The notes: a model not told the origin generated them from the sequence alone. 64,000 nt of DNA from Bacillota bacterium (GCA_023410675.1 JAEYPM010000022.1:1-64000); one strand, 5' to 3'. Positions 25,537 through 34,977 are shown, counted from the stretch's first letter. Made by a program: numbers and translations.

Positions 25537-26643
25537 CTACAATTTTTGAATATCCTCAATCCTCCATCTTCCATCTATCGTCGCATTTGAAAGGATTATA
25601 TAATATTGCTGTTGGATACCCTCTTCATCCATATATGAAATTTCCCCTTCTTTACAACCTTCTCCTATATCCGCGAGACTTATATTAAGTCCTTCTCCAG
25701 TAGCTACCAAAGTATCTACCATCACTGAGTAAGGCACTATAGGGTTTATGCCATTATTTTGAAGAGAATGCTTTTCGAAAATCTTTGTGAGTCTCTCGGT
25801 AACTTCTTTTGACTTTTCATCTTCTAGTAAGCTAAGTGCAAAATACTGCATGATTACTTCTTCTGCTTTTGAAGGGTACTCTGGAATGTCTACCCACGTA
25901 CTGTCTAAAACAAATTGCCTATCTTTATATACATAAGTTCTTTCCGTCATGAAGTACAAAACATCATAGCTCCCCCTTGACTCAACATATCCATCATATT
26001 GTCCATCTAGATTAAAGTCTTTTAGCTCATCATCACCCGATCCAGTAGCTGATGCACTATACCAAAAATCTTGCACATCATCATCACTTAGTTCTAGTAT
26101 TTTAAAGCCTCTTAAATTCCCATTTGTAAGACCACAGTATATATATTTTTTAGGATCATCTTGCAGTTGAATCAGCTTAATCTCATAGATACCATAACCA
26201 CCTAAAGCAAGATTATCTCCTATTTGTTTCACATGATTATCCTCATTTCTTAAAACATAGAGGTACGTTAACTGGGAAAAAAGTGGATCTTCGTCTTGTA
26301 TGCCTACTGCAATAATAGCTTCTTTTTCCCCATCTAAATCAATATCTTCTTCATAAAAAAAGGCTATGTCTTCACGAGAAACAATAGCTTCATCACTATG
26401 TTCATTCATATAATCTATGTATATTTGTGGCATGCTCGATTTCTGATTTTGATTCTGATAACCTTGCTCTTGCCCCTCATGTGTTAAGGAGTCTTCTTCA
26501 TTGTTTACTTCATCTGATTGATAGGCCTCTTCATCTAAACGATAATCATTTGCTTGTGATCCTTTATCAGAGGGTAACTTATTACATCCTACTAGACTGA
26601 GTAATAAAGCAAACATTACAATAACTACTTTTTTATAATTCAT
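25537..26643 (-). CDS. Lipoprotein with calcium-loop-like motifs
   Basis: The signal peptide ends LSLVGC (lipobox Cys near residue 20 from the chosen start). A polar acidic linker follows, to about 75. Two DxDxDG-type loops, DIDLDGEKEAII and DFNLDGQYDGYV, lie in beta-rich surroundings like FG-GAP or VCBS repeat proteins. I start at the ATG 26643 because GGAGG lies eight bases upstream; the ATG at 26658 overlaps that site. It is probably an extracellular anchored protein of unknown function, in its own unit between the SPFH operon and the MFS gene. Confidence 0.7.
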   Translation of the reverse strand: MNYKKVVIVMFALLLSLVGCNKLPSDKGSQANDYRLDEEAYQSDEVNNEEDSLTHEGQEQGYQNQNQKSSMPQIYIDYMNEHSDEAIVSREDIAFFYEEDIDLDGEKEAIIAVGIQDEDPLFSQLTYLYVLRNEDNHVKQIGDNLALGGYGIYEIKLIQLQDDPKKYIYCGLTNGNLRGFKILELSDDDVQDFWYSASATGSGDDELKDFNLDGQYDGYVESRGSYDVLYFMTERTYVYKDRQFVLDSTWVDIPEYPSKAEEVIMQYFALSLLEDEKSKEVTERLTKIFEKHSLQNNGINPIVPYSVMVDTLVATGEGLNISLADIGEGCKEGEISYMDEEGIQQQYYIILSNATIDGRWRIEDIQKL

Positions 26644-26714
26644 TCTCTGTTCCTCCATTTTATGTAACCCTAACCATAGCTTGATTATAACTTGCTACGT
26701 TATACTATTAAAAA

Positions 26715-26748
26715 ATATCTCCAAATATCTAACTGATATTGGAGATAT
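26715..26748 (-). terminator. Terminator after the MFS gene
   Basis: ATATCTCCAAATAT pairs with ATAT-TGGAGATAT around CTAACTG, and on the minus strand it is followed by a run of six T. Confidence 0.7.
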
Positions 26749-26782
26749 CTTCTTACTCTATTGTATTGATGCAACAAATAAA

Positions 26783-28000
26783 CTACTCTGATTTATTAGG
26801 ACTCAAGCTAAGCCTATGCCATATATATAACTCTATAGAACAAATCATCATGTATGCTGCAACAAAAACAAGTCCCCTATGCATTGAATAATATCTTAGT
26901 ATCCATGAAAATATTGCATAAAATAAAATGCCATAAATATTGTACACTAAGGAAATTAGCGAGTGGACTGTTGCTCTCCCTTGCTCAGTAACTTTTTGCT
27001 GGATATAGTCTTCATGTAATGTGCTCGCAGTAGACATCATAAGAAAATATAATCCATAGATAGGCATAATAGTGATATGGCTTACAAAACCAGCTATTCC
27101 TAAAAACGCACTGCCTATCAGACATAGTAGTAATAAAGAAAAAAAACGATCTTTCTTCAGTGTTTTTTCAAAGAATACCCTAAATTTATGAGCAACAAGG
27201 CTGCCAATACCTGTCATCATGTACCGTACGCCTCCCCATAAACCTACGAGTCCTAATCCAAGTCCATAGTTACTCGCCACCAGCTGATCATATTCATCCA
27301 AAACACCTGCAGTACCTACGACCAAAATAGAGATGCAAATAACAATGAAAATGTCCTTATTTGTGAGGCATAATGCTCCAGCTTCTTTTAAAGTATCACC
27401 AAACTGTTTAATCTTAATAGAAACTTCTAAAGAATGACCTTTAGCAAAAATATTGATGTCCTTTAACCTTGAAGCGATACATGCTGCACTAATCATACTC
27501 AGTACAGATAAAATAAGTGCCCACTTTATTCCAAAATATTGTGAGATCACGCCGCCTATTAATGTGGCTGCTATGATACCCACTGTTCCATAAAAGCTGC
27601 CTTTCCCATAAACTTCATCAAATGTATCTTCCTCGTTATTTTCTTTAAGCATATCATAAAGCAGTGCTTCTTCAGAACCTGAGGCAAAAGAACAACTAAT
27701 GCCCCAAAACAAAAATCCTACTGCAAATAGTAAAAACCCATCTGCAAAAATCCATAGACCATAACCTATAGCTTTAAAGAGGGCTGCAAGTACAATCATG
27801 CGTTTCCTACTCCAAAAATCAGCCAAAATACCTGATGGTACTTCAAGTAGCACAACAGTTAACGACCATATGGATAAAAGTAAAGAAATATCTGATATAG
27901 ATACACCCCGCTGCTCAAATAAAAGTAAATAAACTGGATATACTGGGACAAAGTTTTCTAAAAGCTTATATAAATAAAACAAACGAACTTTCATAAACAT
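26783..28000 (-). CDS. MFS transporter
   Basis: This protein of about 405 residues has twelve hydrophobic segments. The loop between helices 2 and 3 reads GILADFWSRKRMIVLA, the MFS motif A (G-x-LAD-x-x-xRK). EVPSG before it and GSFYGTVGIIAATLIGG in the middle are typical of drug-efflux or uncharacterised MFS members. I use the ATG at 28000 (AAGGAG six bases upstream); a TTG at 28006 would add two residues. It is probably an exporter. It lies between HscC and a lipoprotein, each with its own signals. The gap 28001-28229 holds only tandem CTTTCTATTTGTTTT runs (28137-28215). Confidence 0.8.
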   Translation of the reverse strand: MFMKVRLFYLYKLLENFVPVYPVYLLLFEQRGVSISDISLLLSIWSLTVVLLEVPSGILADFWSRKRMIVLAALFKAIGYGLWIFADGFLLFAVGFLFWGISCSFASGSEEALLYDMLKENNEEDTFDEVYGKGSFYGTVGIIAATLIGGVISQYFGIKWALILSVLSMISAACIASRLKDINIFAKGHSLEVSIKIKQFGDTLKEAGALCLTNKDIFIVICISILVVGTAGVLDEYDQLVASNYGLGLGLVGLWGGVRYMMTGIGSLVAHKFRVFFEKTLKKDRFFSLLLLCLIGSAFLGIAGFVSHITIMPIYGLYFLMMSTASTLHEDYIQQKVTEQGRATVHSLISLVYNIYGILFYAIFSWILRYYSMHRGLVFVAAYMMICSIELYIWHRLSLSPNKSE

Positions 28001-28229
28001 TTTCAACTCCTTTTTATAAATTCACTTTTCTATCAGTTTATTTTCTAAACTCATTTTACATTTATAAAAAGGGGGTCCTCGGGCTTAATGTCAAGGTCCT
28101 GTATCTATCCATAAATTTCTATGCATCATAACTATTCTCCTTTCTATTTGTTTTCTCTTTCTATTTGTTTTCTCTTTATATTTTTTGTTCTTGCTACATT
28201 TTTCTCTTTATACTTTTTACTTAATAAAT

Positions 28230-29933
28230 TTAAAAAAGATCCACATCACCTTCTATTGCATCTAGTTCTTCTTTAAATTTTCTTGCAAATTTTTTAATCT
28301 CTTTCTCGTCTTGCTTTGCTAAAATAGCTTCAAAGTCAGAAATCATTCTGTCTATTAAAGCTCTTGCATCCCTAAGAGATTCTTCATAAAGTCGTTCTGC
28401 ACGTGCTAAAAGCAGTTTATTTTCTTGCCTGTCCCTAGGATGTATCTTTATATGCGATAAGGCCTCTAATCTTAGCTTAATTTCTTCTTTAGACATGGTA
28501 CCAGGGCTACCTTCAATAATCATACTTTTCTTTTCTCCCGTCGCTACCACCTCTACTTCAACCTCTAAAATGCTATTAATATCATATGTGAAGCGAACAT
28601 TAATAGATTGCTCCCCTGCTAGTGCACGAGGCACATCTACCTCAAGTTCACCCAGCTTTATATTGTTTATAGTAAGACGCCCTTCACCTTGAAATATTTT
28701 AACTCTTATCATTTCTTGATTGTCTGAAACTGTACTATAAGTTTCAACTCGACTTACAGGTATGACAGTATTTCTTTCAATGATTGGAGAAAAATGCCCG
28801 CTTTCATATTTCCCTAAACTATTTGATACAACCACCTCAATACCAAGGGTATAGGGGCAGACATCTGTTAAGACGACTTCTTTTAATAAAACACTACGCT
28901 CCTTCATGGCTGCCTGTATCCCAGCCCCTGCTGCCACTACTTCATCTGGATTGACGCTACACGCTGGAAATCTTCCAAACATTTTACTAACAAGGGTATG
29001 AACAATCGGCATTCTTGTTGCTCCCCCAACTAAAATAATCTCATCAAGGTCACGTGCCTTAAGCCCTGCATCTTTTAGTGCTTTTTCTATAGGGTGTCTC
29101 AATCTTAATAGAAGGGGCCTAGCTATCAGTTCAAATTCCTTATGGTCTACATCCCACCTTAATTCTTGGTCTTCTATCATGCAGCTTATACTGCCCCTTT
29201 TTATATCTCCTAAACTTTTTTTACACACTTCTGCCTGTTTTTTAATCGTTGCATATATCTTTTGATCGATGGTTAATGGGTCAAGCTGATGTTTCTCCAT
29301 AAAAGCATCTACTAAAAGCTTTGTGAAATCTTCGCCACCTAAATAATTATCTCCAGCTATGGATTGGACTTCTAAGACGTTTTCAAAAATCTCAACGATT
29401 GACACATCAAAAGTTCCACCGCCTAAGTCAAAAACAAGGAATTTAGTTTCTGACTCTTGTTGATGAAGCCCATAAGCTGTTGCAGCTGCAGTTGGTTCAT
29501 TAATGAGCCTCTCTACCTTAAGACCTGCTAACTCACCTGCTCTTTTCGTTGCTTTTCTTTGTGCATCATTAAAATACGCTGGCACACTAATAACGGCCTC
29601 CGTAATCTTTTCACCAAAATAAGCTTCTGCATCTTGAATGAGAGATCTAATGACAAATGAAGAAAGCTCTTCAGGTAAAAACTTATATTTCCCTAGCTCA
29701 ATTTCTTTGCTACTTCCCATATAACGCTTAAATGCTTGCACTGTTCTATCAGGATGCGTAATCAAACGCTCTTTTGCAATCTGTCCAACTATAATCTCTT
29801 CTTGATCATCAACACTGACAACAGAAGGTGTTAAGTTACTTCCTAAAGCATTAGGGATCATAATACACTGATTATCTTTCCAATATGACACCAAACTATT
29901 TGTTGTCCCCAAATCAATACCTACTATAGGCAT
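28230..29933 (-). CDS. hscC: HscC-type Hsp70 chaperone
   Basis: This 567-residue Hsp70 has GIDLGTTNSLVSYW, VISVPAYFNDAQRKATKRAG, INEPTAAATAYG, FDLGGGTFDVS and VGGATRMPIV in order, a complete actin-like ATPase. The substrate domain (about 370-500) is followed by a short helical lid that ends DLF, without the DnaK EEVD-like tail. Length and N-terminal sequence fit the HscC subfamily (E. coli HscC is about 556 residues) rather than DnaK (about 610). No grpE or dnaJ adjoins it, but two J-proteins of the DjlB/DjlC kind lie 4-8 kb downstream on the same strand. A specialised, perhaps membrane-directed chaperone role is inferred. Confidence 0.85.
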   Translation of the reverse strand: MPIVGIDLGTTNSLVSYWKDNQCIMIPNALGSNLTPSVVSVDDQEEIIVGQIAKERLITHPDRTVQAFKRYMGSSKEIELGKYKFLPEELSSFVIRSLIQDAEAYFGEKITEAVISVPAYFNDAQRKATKRAGELAGLKVERLINEPTAAATAYGLHQQESETKFLVFDLGGGTFDVSIVEIFENVLEVQSIAGDNYLGGEDFTKLLVDAFMEKHQLDPLTIDQKIYATIKKQAEVCKKSLGDIKRGSISCMIEDQELRWDVDHKEFELIARPLLLRLRHPIEKALKDAGLKARDLDEIILVGGATRMPIVHTLVSKMFGRFPACSVNPDEVVAAGAGIQAAMKERSVLLKEVVLTDVCPYTLGIEVVVSNSLGKYESGHFSPIIERNTVIPVSRVETYSTVSDNQEMIRVKIFQGEGRLTINNIKLGELEVDVPRALAGEQSINVRFTYDINSILEVEVEVVATGEKKSMIIEGSPGTMSKEEIKLRLEALSHIKIHPRDRQENKLLLARAERLYEESLRDARALIDRMISDFEAILAKQDEKEIKKFARKFKEELDAIEGDVDLF

Positions 29934-30024
29934 ATTCCCATCCCCTTAACTAATACTTACTAATCACTCTATTAAGTAATCATGTCTTATTATACTATTC
30001 ATAATATTAAAATTACAATATAGA

Positions 30025-30879
30025 TTATATATTCCCTAGGTTGACCCGATTAAGATATTTCTTTGCTATATGGTAGGCATTTTGCATAAACTGAATATCT
30101 GTAGGAGGGGTACTCAGCTGATACATTGGAAAGTACCTTGAAAGATGAAGGGGAATATTAGGATCTATATCACTTAAAAATTTTGCTATTGCTTCTACTT
30201 CCTCTATACTGTCATTTTTTTCACGCACCAATAACGTAGTAACTTCTATATGACACATCTTAGAGGCTATTTCAATGGTATTCAAAACGGGTTTTAAGCT
30301 TCCATCACAAAGCTCCTTATAATACTTATTTTTAAAGCTCTTTAAATCAATATTCATAGCATCAATATAAGGAATAAGCTCGCATAACGGCTCTTCATTG
30401 ATATACCCATTTGTCACAAGAACCACTGCTTTATTCTTATCTAGCTTTTTTAGATACTTAGCAGTATCATAAACATATTCATACCAGATGCTAGGCTCGT
30501 TGTAGGTGAAAGCAAGTCCAATGTTACGCTCCATTGTCAGTGAAACCTTAGCTAAGTCCTCTTTAGATACATAATCACTTTGTGCCTTAAATTGAGAGAT
30601 AGGATAATTTTGACAAAAGCTACATGTAAAGTTGCACCCAAAACTACCTACTGAGAAAATGTAGGAACCTGGATTAAAATAATATAGAGGCTTTTTTTCT
30701 ATGGGGTCAAGTGCAGAAGAAGTAATTTCTCCATAGTTAATCGTAAAAAGCTTTCCATCTTCATGCCTTCTTACCTTACACTTTCCAAAATGGCCATTTT
30801 CAATAACACAATGATGAGGACACAAAAAACAGTGAATCTTATCTTTAAGTTTTTCGTAAAACATTGCCTCAGTTTTCAT
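30025..30879 (-). CDS. amrS: AmmeMemoRadiSam system radical SAM enzyme, short C-terminus
   Basis: This 284-residue protein has an N-terminal Cys set (Cys17, 20, 24, 34: CFLCPHHC...GKCKVR) and a radical SAM motif CNFTCSFC (Cys82, 86, 89), followed by the typical AFTYNEPSIW. It belongs to the AmrS group that accompanies AMMECR1 and Memo proteins. Most relatives are about 330 residues and end in a Cys-rich zinc-ribbon tail; this one stops right after VNLGNI, so the tail is absent. No frame carrying it was found downstream. It lies about 80 bases after the fused Memo/AMMECR1 gene. The reaction of the system is not established. Confidence 0.85.
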   Translation of the reverse strand: MKTEAMFYEKLKDKIHCFLCPHHCVIENGHFGKCKVRRHEDGKLFTINYGEITSSALDPIEKKPLYYFNPGSYIFSVGSFGCNFTCSFCQNYPISQFKAQSDYVSKEDLAKVSLTMERNIGLAFTYNEPSIWYEYVYDTAKYLKKLDKNKAVVLVTNGYINEEPLCELIPYIDAMNIDLKSFKNKYYKELCDGSLKPVLNTIEIASKMCHIEVTTLLVREKNDSIEEVEAIAKFLSDIDPNIPLHLSRYFPMYQLSTPPTDIQFMQNAYHIAKKYLNRVNLGNI

Positions 30880-30960
30880 CTTAGCTGCTACCTTTCGTAT
30901 TCTTATAATATTATATCATTTGCTCTATACCATTTGTCTTATATGATTTGCTTATATCAT

Positions 30961-32367
30961 TTATTCCTCTTTATGTCTCATAACACTAAATCTTTGTATA
31001 TCATAGGCTTCCTTTGGTTCTATGCCTGCTTTTTTTAAGGCTATAGAAAGCTGTTCTTGTACAGTATCAATACCTTCTAAGTTTGGAAGTAAAAGCCCTG
31101 TTCTTCCTTTACTTTTTACGATCACGCCATATTGCTTTGGGTCTAAATCTTCTTCATGACATGCTATAGGTTCTGTAAGCACATCAACTGAAAAATCAAT
31201 ATCATATAGTTCTTCTTCCTCTACCTCTCGAAATCTAGGGTCATAAATGCCTGCCTCTACTGCGTTACGTATGATCTCTTTTGCAATACAATCTGTATAT
31301 GGAAATATGGTTCCAATGCATCCTCTAAGATCACCATGTCTCTTTAGAGATACAAAAACGCCTCTTTTATCACTTCTCATTTCCTCTGTAACATAGCTTG
31401 GAATTTCATCCAACATCCTTCGCGTTTCTAGATAATAAGTAAGACTTTCCCTCGCTAGTCTAACATAAGGATTTTTTTGTTGCTTTTTTTGTTCATATTT
31501 TGTTTTTTTAAGCTCTGTAAGCTTATTTAATATGGAATCTCCATCTGATTGGGTGTCAAATTTCATAACACCATAACCCACGCCAAAGGTACCTTCATAG
31601 CTTGCAAGCTCACCTTTAAACTTTTTGCCTTCTAAAGTGCCAAGAAGGATTAAGACAGAGCGTCTTCCGCATTCTCCAGCACCAGCTATGGTTCCCTTAT
31701 CTATACTTAGAACTCCTGTTGCATCACCCTTACTTAATAGGTCAAGAAATTCTTTATCAAACTTAGGTCCTAAAGGGCTATACTTGTAAGGCCCTTCTTC
31801 TTTAAGTTTATGAGATAAGTCCCCACTTGCAATGATAACAGCCTTTTCTTTTAATTCTTCTACTGCTCTTTGAATTACCATTCCAAAACGGTATAAGCTT
31901 ATATCATCTATTGGGGCATACGTAATATGAACAAGCTGATAATCTTTGTAAAAGTGATTAATAAAATATAGTGGAACCATCGCCCCATGATCTAGAGAAA
32001 ACGTTTCATTATAATCACTTAAAAGCTCTTGTGTTAACAATACAGCTGGAATATTTTCCTCACTTGCCAACTCATGTATTTTGCTTGTAAGCTCTTGATT
32101 GATAGAAAGCTTCATAGAAACAAAAGGAGCATTAAAAACTTTAAAGTCTCCGTAAATTTCTTTTTCATCGCTTAATGCAATCGCATCATCAAACATAGCT
32201 CCATGAGGGGTAATCAAAATAATTGTTTTTGGAGCCTTTTGCATGATTTCCTTACCTACAGCATACATACTTTCACGTGTGCTACTAATCTTCTCTTCTT
32301 CACCTTTTCCTATTTCAGAAAGTGCAATAGGTGGATGTGGAAGCAAATAAAACCCTTCTAAATGCAT
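30961..32367 (-). CDS. amrA: Fused Memo-like and AMMECR1 protein (AmmeMemoRadiSam A+B)
   Basis: Residues about 1-270 are the Memo/LigB-like domain of the class III extradiol dioxygenase fold. It has LLPHPPI, ITPHGAMFDD, SLDHGAMVPLYF and IASGDLSHKL, with the metal-site His and Asp residues in place. Residues about 300-468 are the AMMECR1 domain with GVFVSLKRHGDLRGCIG, whose LRGCIG motif is invariant in the family. Separate genes are the rule in many genomes, but this fusion is known in clostridia. It is the first gene of the pair with amrS. The role may be a protein or peptide modification involving radical chemistry. Confidence 0.85.
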   Translation of the reverse strand: MHLEGFYLLPHPPIALSEIGKGEEEKISSTRESMYAVGKEIMQKAPKTIILITPHGAMFDDAIALSDEKEIYGDFKVFNAPFVSMKLSINQELTSKIHELASEENIPAVLLTQELLSDYNETFSLDHGAMVPLYFINHFYKDYQLVHITYAPIDDISLYRFGMVIQRAVEELKEKAVIIASGDLSHKLKEEGPYKYSPLGPKFDKEFLDLLSKGDATGVLSIDKGTIAGAGECGRRSVLILLGTLEGKKFKGELASYEGTFGVGYGVMKFDTQSDGDSILNKLTELKKTKYEQKKQQKNPYVRLARESLTYYLETRRMLDEIPSYVTEEMRSDKRGVFVSLKRHGDLRGCIGTIFPYTDCIAKEIIRNAVEAGIYDPRFREVEEEELYDIDFSVDVLTEPIACHEEDLDPKQYGVIVKSKGRTGLLLPNLEGIDTVQEQLSIALKKAGIEPKEAYDIQRFSVMRHKEE

Positions 32368-32487
32368 AAGTCTTCACCTCTATATTCTAATCATATTTAG
32401 TATCTTTTTACACAAATAGATATTCCTATTCATTATCTCGTTAAAGTAACAACTATATCTCTTTAAATTATTTTACCATAGTTAAAG

Positions 32488-32561
32488 CACCTCATACAAA
32501 AAGTTATCAAAACACTTCGCCTATTTCAAGAAGTCTTTCAATAACCTTTCATGAGGTGCCC
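32488..32561 (-). terminator. Long three-tier hairpin between genes
   Basis: GCACCTCAT pairs with ATGAGGTGC, AAAAGTTAT with ATAACCTTT (one mismatch) and ACTTC with GAAGT, giving a stem of some 75 bases. It lies downstream of the hypothetical gene at 32615. A proper U-run is missing, so it may be a processing or regulatory RNA element instead of a simple terminator. Confidence 0.45.
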
Positions 32562-32614
32562 CATTCAAAATATATATACTATAAAAAAATGTTATCCTTG
32601 ATTAACATGTAAAT

Positions 32615-33370
32615 TTATTTCCACATATCAAGTGCTCCAACGTGCCATCCTTTTTCTGTCTTAAGGATCTCTATTATTCCTTCTTCATCATATTTATACT
32701 GTACGTCTGTTCCCTCAAATCTCTCTTCAAATTCTTCCTCTGTCATATAGTCGTAAGCATAATGTGCAGAATATTTAAATTTAACCCTGTCTTCTAACTT
32801 AGAGAGTATCTTAAAATCTACTTCTTTATACATAACCTCTGATGCTCCTTCTCCTAAAATGACACACACTTCACCATCAACATCTATTAAATTACCACGT
32901 GAAAAGATCTCGTTTACTTTAGCACTTGTAAAAATAGTGGGCAAAAAGTTTTCAAAGCTTTCAAATGAAAATCCTGTTCTATAGTATGTTGTACCACTAT
33001 ATTCAATTGTACGATTAGTATCACTCTCAAAATTGCCATCAGGTACAAATAGCAAAGTATTATCAGTTATAGACATCTTTTCAATAATATATGCCTTACA
33101 ATATACTTCTTTTACTTTTCCCTTTAAAAAATCAGGGATATCCCCTTTCCTAATGTTAGAAAAATCAAACGAGTAATTATAGCCTGCGTACTTGCTCTTT
33201 TTCTGTGATTTCTCTGGTTTCTTACTTTCTTTAGTCTCTTGTTGGATCTCTGTTGTACGCACTGGCTCTCCACTTGTTTCACTTGCCTCACTTATTTCGC
33301 TTGTTTCTTCTGTCTCATCAACAAAATCTGTTTCTTTAGACTCCTTTATTTCATCTGTTGTATTTACCAA
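32615..33370 (-). CDS. Hypothetical acidic protein, 5' end uncertain
   Basis: This frame of 251 residues is not recognised. Residues 1-58 are a Glu/Thr/Ser/Lys linker (EETSEISEASETSGEP type), followed by a mixed-fold domain with YNYSFDFSNIRKGDIPDF, TTYYRTGFSFESF and ILKTEKGWHVGALDMW. The frame's first start is a TTG at 33370 without a ribosome-binding site. It stays open back to a TGA near 33430, with no ATG and no signal peptide, although the linker looks like the start of a secreted protein. The 5' part may have been lost or frameshifted. A degenerate copy of its central part lies at 33555-33735. Confidence 0.55.
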   Translation of the reverse strand: MVNTTDEIKESKETDFVDETEETSEISEASETSGEPVRTTEIQQETKESKKPEKSQKKSKYAGYNYSFDFSNIRKGDIPDFLKGKVKEVYCKAYIIEKMSITDNTLLFVPDGNFESDTNRTIEYSGTTYYRTGFSFESFENFLPTIFTSAKVNEIFSRGNLIDVDGEVCVILGEGASEVMYKEVDFKILSKLEDRVKFKYSAHYAYDYMTEEEFEERFEGTDVQYKYDEEGIIEILKTEKGWHVGALDMWK

Positions 33371-33554
33371 CGCCGCTGTGGTTTGAATCTCCTTACCTGT
33401 CTCATTTGCTTTTACTCCTTGTTCTCATCCTATTTACCCTAACAATAGCTATATTACGCTTACTTTTATCTAAGTCGTACACCATTGCCAAACAAATAAT
33501 AGTCTTTTAATCTTGAAGATAAAATTTCTATTACATTTTACATATCCCATAATA

Positions 33555-33735
33555 GGTTGTTAAATATATTATGGAATAAAGTAGTTCATACATTTCATCA
33601 ACTCTGCCTTTTGTAAAAATTGTAAAAACATAATCATAGAAGCTCTCCTACGAAAATCCTGTTCTATAGTAGGTATAAACATCTTTCTCAATTGTAGGAG
33701 GTTCATAATAATTAAAAGAATAATCTATTCTCTAT
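33555..33735 (-). pseudogene. Degenerate partial copy of the adjacent hypothetical gene
   Basis: A minus-strand frame reads DYSFNYYEPPTIEKDVYTYY, then RTGFS, a TAG stop, then ESFYDYVFTIFTKGRVDEMY. It lines up with YNYSFDF and TIE...TYYRTGFSFESF...TIFTSAKVNEIF of the neighbour, with a deletion after YSF. No start codon remains. It is evidence of a past tandem duplication of the gene at 32615. The rest of 33371-33778 shows nothing I recognise. Confidence 0.6.
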
Positions 33736-33778
33736 ACACATATCATGACTTAATGTTCTTTTTGCGTTTATCTATACC

Positions 33779-34468
33779 TCAAAAACCTAAATAAAACATA
33801 TAAAAACCAATGAGTAATATCATAAGTCCCATAAGCATCTTAATAGCCTGACTTATTTTCCCATAACTTGCATGAGCAGTGATCTTAGTCATCAGTCCTA
33901 TTGATGTCCCTGTAATAATAATCAGTATACTATGTCCCATAGCGTATAAAAGAAGGAGCACAACACCCCAAATAAAATTGCCCTTTTGTGCAACAATTGC
34001 AAGTAAGGCTACAAGTACAGGTGTTGCACAAGGTGAGGAAAATATCCCTCCCAGTACGCCAGCAACAAATGCCCCTAAATAGCCTTTCCTTTTATTTCTA
34101 GACATTAAATATGATGAAGGAATAAACTCATACACTTCAAAAATTTGAAGTGCCATTAGCACCATCAAAATACCAAGCACAATATACCACCATGAAGTGG
34201 TCATGCTCATGATTTTTCCAAGTAATGCTGCTAAAGTACCAAGTGTTGTAAAAGTAAGGGCTGAACCTAAAGCAAATGTTAGTGAAAGCTTAAATGCTTT
34301 TTTAGGATGATCCTGCCCCACGCCCCCTACATAGCCTATTACAAGTGGAATGCTTGATAAACAACATGGAGTAAAGGCTGTTAGCACACCTGCTAAAAAT
34401 GCCATTACAGGTGCAATCCAAATATTTGTATCTATATACTGTGCAAATGAAGTTAACAATTGATCCAT
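33779..34468 (-). CDS. ccdA: CcdA-family membrane thiol-disulfide transporter
   Basis: This 229-residue protein has six membrane helices. LTAFTPCCLSSIPLVIGYVGG and IFSSPCATPVLVALLA carry the paired cysteines of CcdA/DsbD, each in a Pro-Cys turn of helices 1 and 4. CcdA moves electrons from cytosolic thioredoxin to outer-face thioredoxin-like proteins. Its ATG shares a base with the stop of the thioredoxin gene (TAATG), so the two are translated together, and that protein is its likely partner. Confidence 0.85.
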   Translation of the reverse strand: MDQLLTSFAQYIDTNIWIAPVMAFLAGVLTAFTPCCLSSIPLVIGYVGGVGQDHPKKAFKLSLTFALGSALTFTTLGTLAALLGKIMSMTTSWWYIVLGILMVLMALQIFEVYEFIPSSYLMSRNKRKGYLGAFVAGVLGGIFSSPCATPVLVALLAIVAQKGNFIWGVVLLLLYAMGHSILIIITGTSIGLMTKITAHASYGKISQAIKMLMGLMILLIGFYMFYLGF

Positions 34469-34977
34469 TATTTTGCCTCAAGCTCCTTTATAATTTCATC
34501 AAATTCACTTTCTGTTAAAACACCTTCATGGGCTGTATAAACTGGCTGATTTGAATCTTTTTCAGCATAGACGATAAAATCCCCTTTGCCTTCATTTGGC
34601 ATGTAGGGCGTTCCGTCTGCATAAAAGAAAAACTGAGTAGGCACAACCCTTAGAGGAAAATCTAGTGCAGCCTCTTGATTTTTCTCAATATCTACATATT
34701 TTACAAGAACCCTTCCTTGATATTTCTGATTCACCTGTTTTAATATAGGTGCAATAATCTTACAAGCTGGGCAAGATTCATATCCAAAGTCTACTATAAT
34801 AGGAAGTCCCTGATTCTTCAAATCATCCAAGTTGAAGTTATCCGTAGCATCTAAGGCAAATTGAGGATGCTCTATGTCCTCCTGCTGCCCCTCTAAAAAA
34901 GAATTATTCTTATAAAACCAAATACCAACTATAATAGAAACAATAATTATGGGTACAACTATTTTTTGTTTTTTCAT
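34468..34977 (-). CDS. Membrane-anchored thioredoxin-like protein
   Basis: From the ATG at 34977 it has a membrane anchor (about 6-21) and a thioredoxin domain with ESCPACKIIAPIL; the active cysteines are about 69 and 72 (CPAC). The cis-Pro region is VVPTQFFF, and a long loop with GKGDFIVYAEKDSN follows. It faces the outside and is probably reduced by the overlapping CcdA. I chose this start because GGAGG ends five bases before it; the upstream ATG at 34989 is part of that ribosome-binding site. The pair is divergent from the TetR/exporter operon. Confidence 0.8.
   Translation of the reverse strand: MKKQKIVVPIIIVSIIVGIWFYKNNSFLEGQQEDIEHPQFALDATDNFNLDDLKNQGLPIIVDFGYESCPACKIIAPILKQVNQKYQGRVLVKYVDIEKNQEAALDFPLRVVPTQFFFYADGTPYMPNEGKGDFIVYAEKDSNQPVYTAHEGVLTESEFDEIIKELEAK

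Noticed and set aside
28137..28215. CTTTCTATTTGTTTT tandem runs
   Set aside because: Low-complexity slippage in an intergenic gap; no protein, promoter or RNA fold seen.
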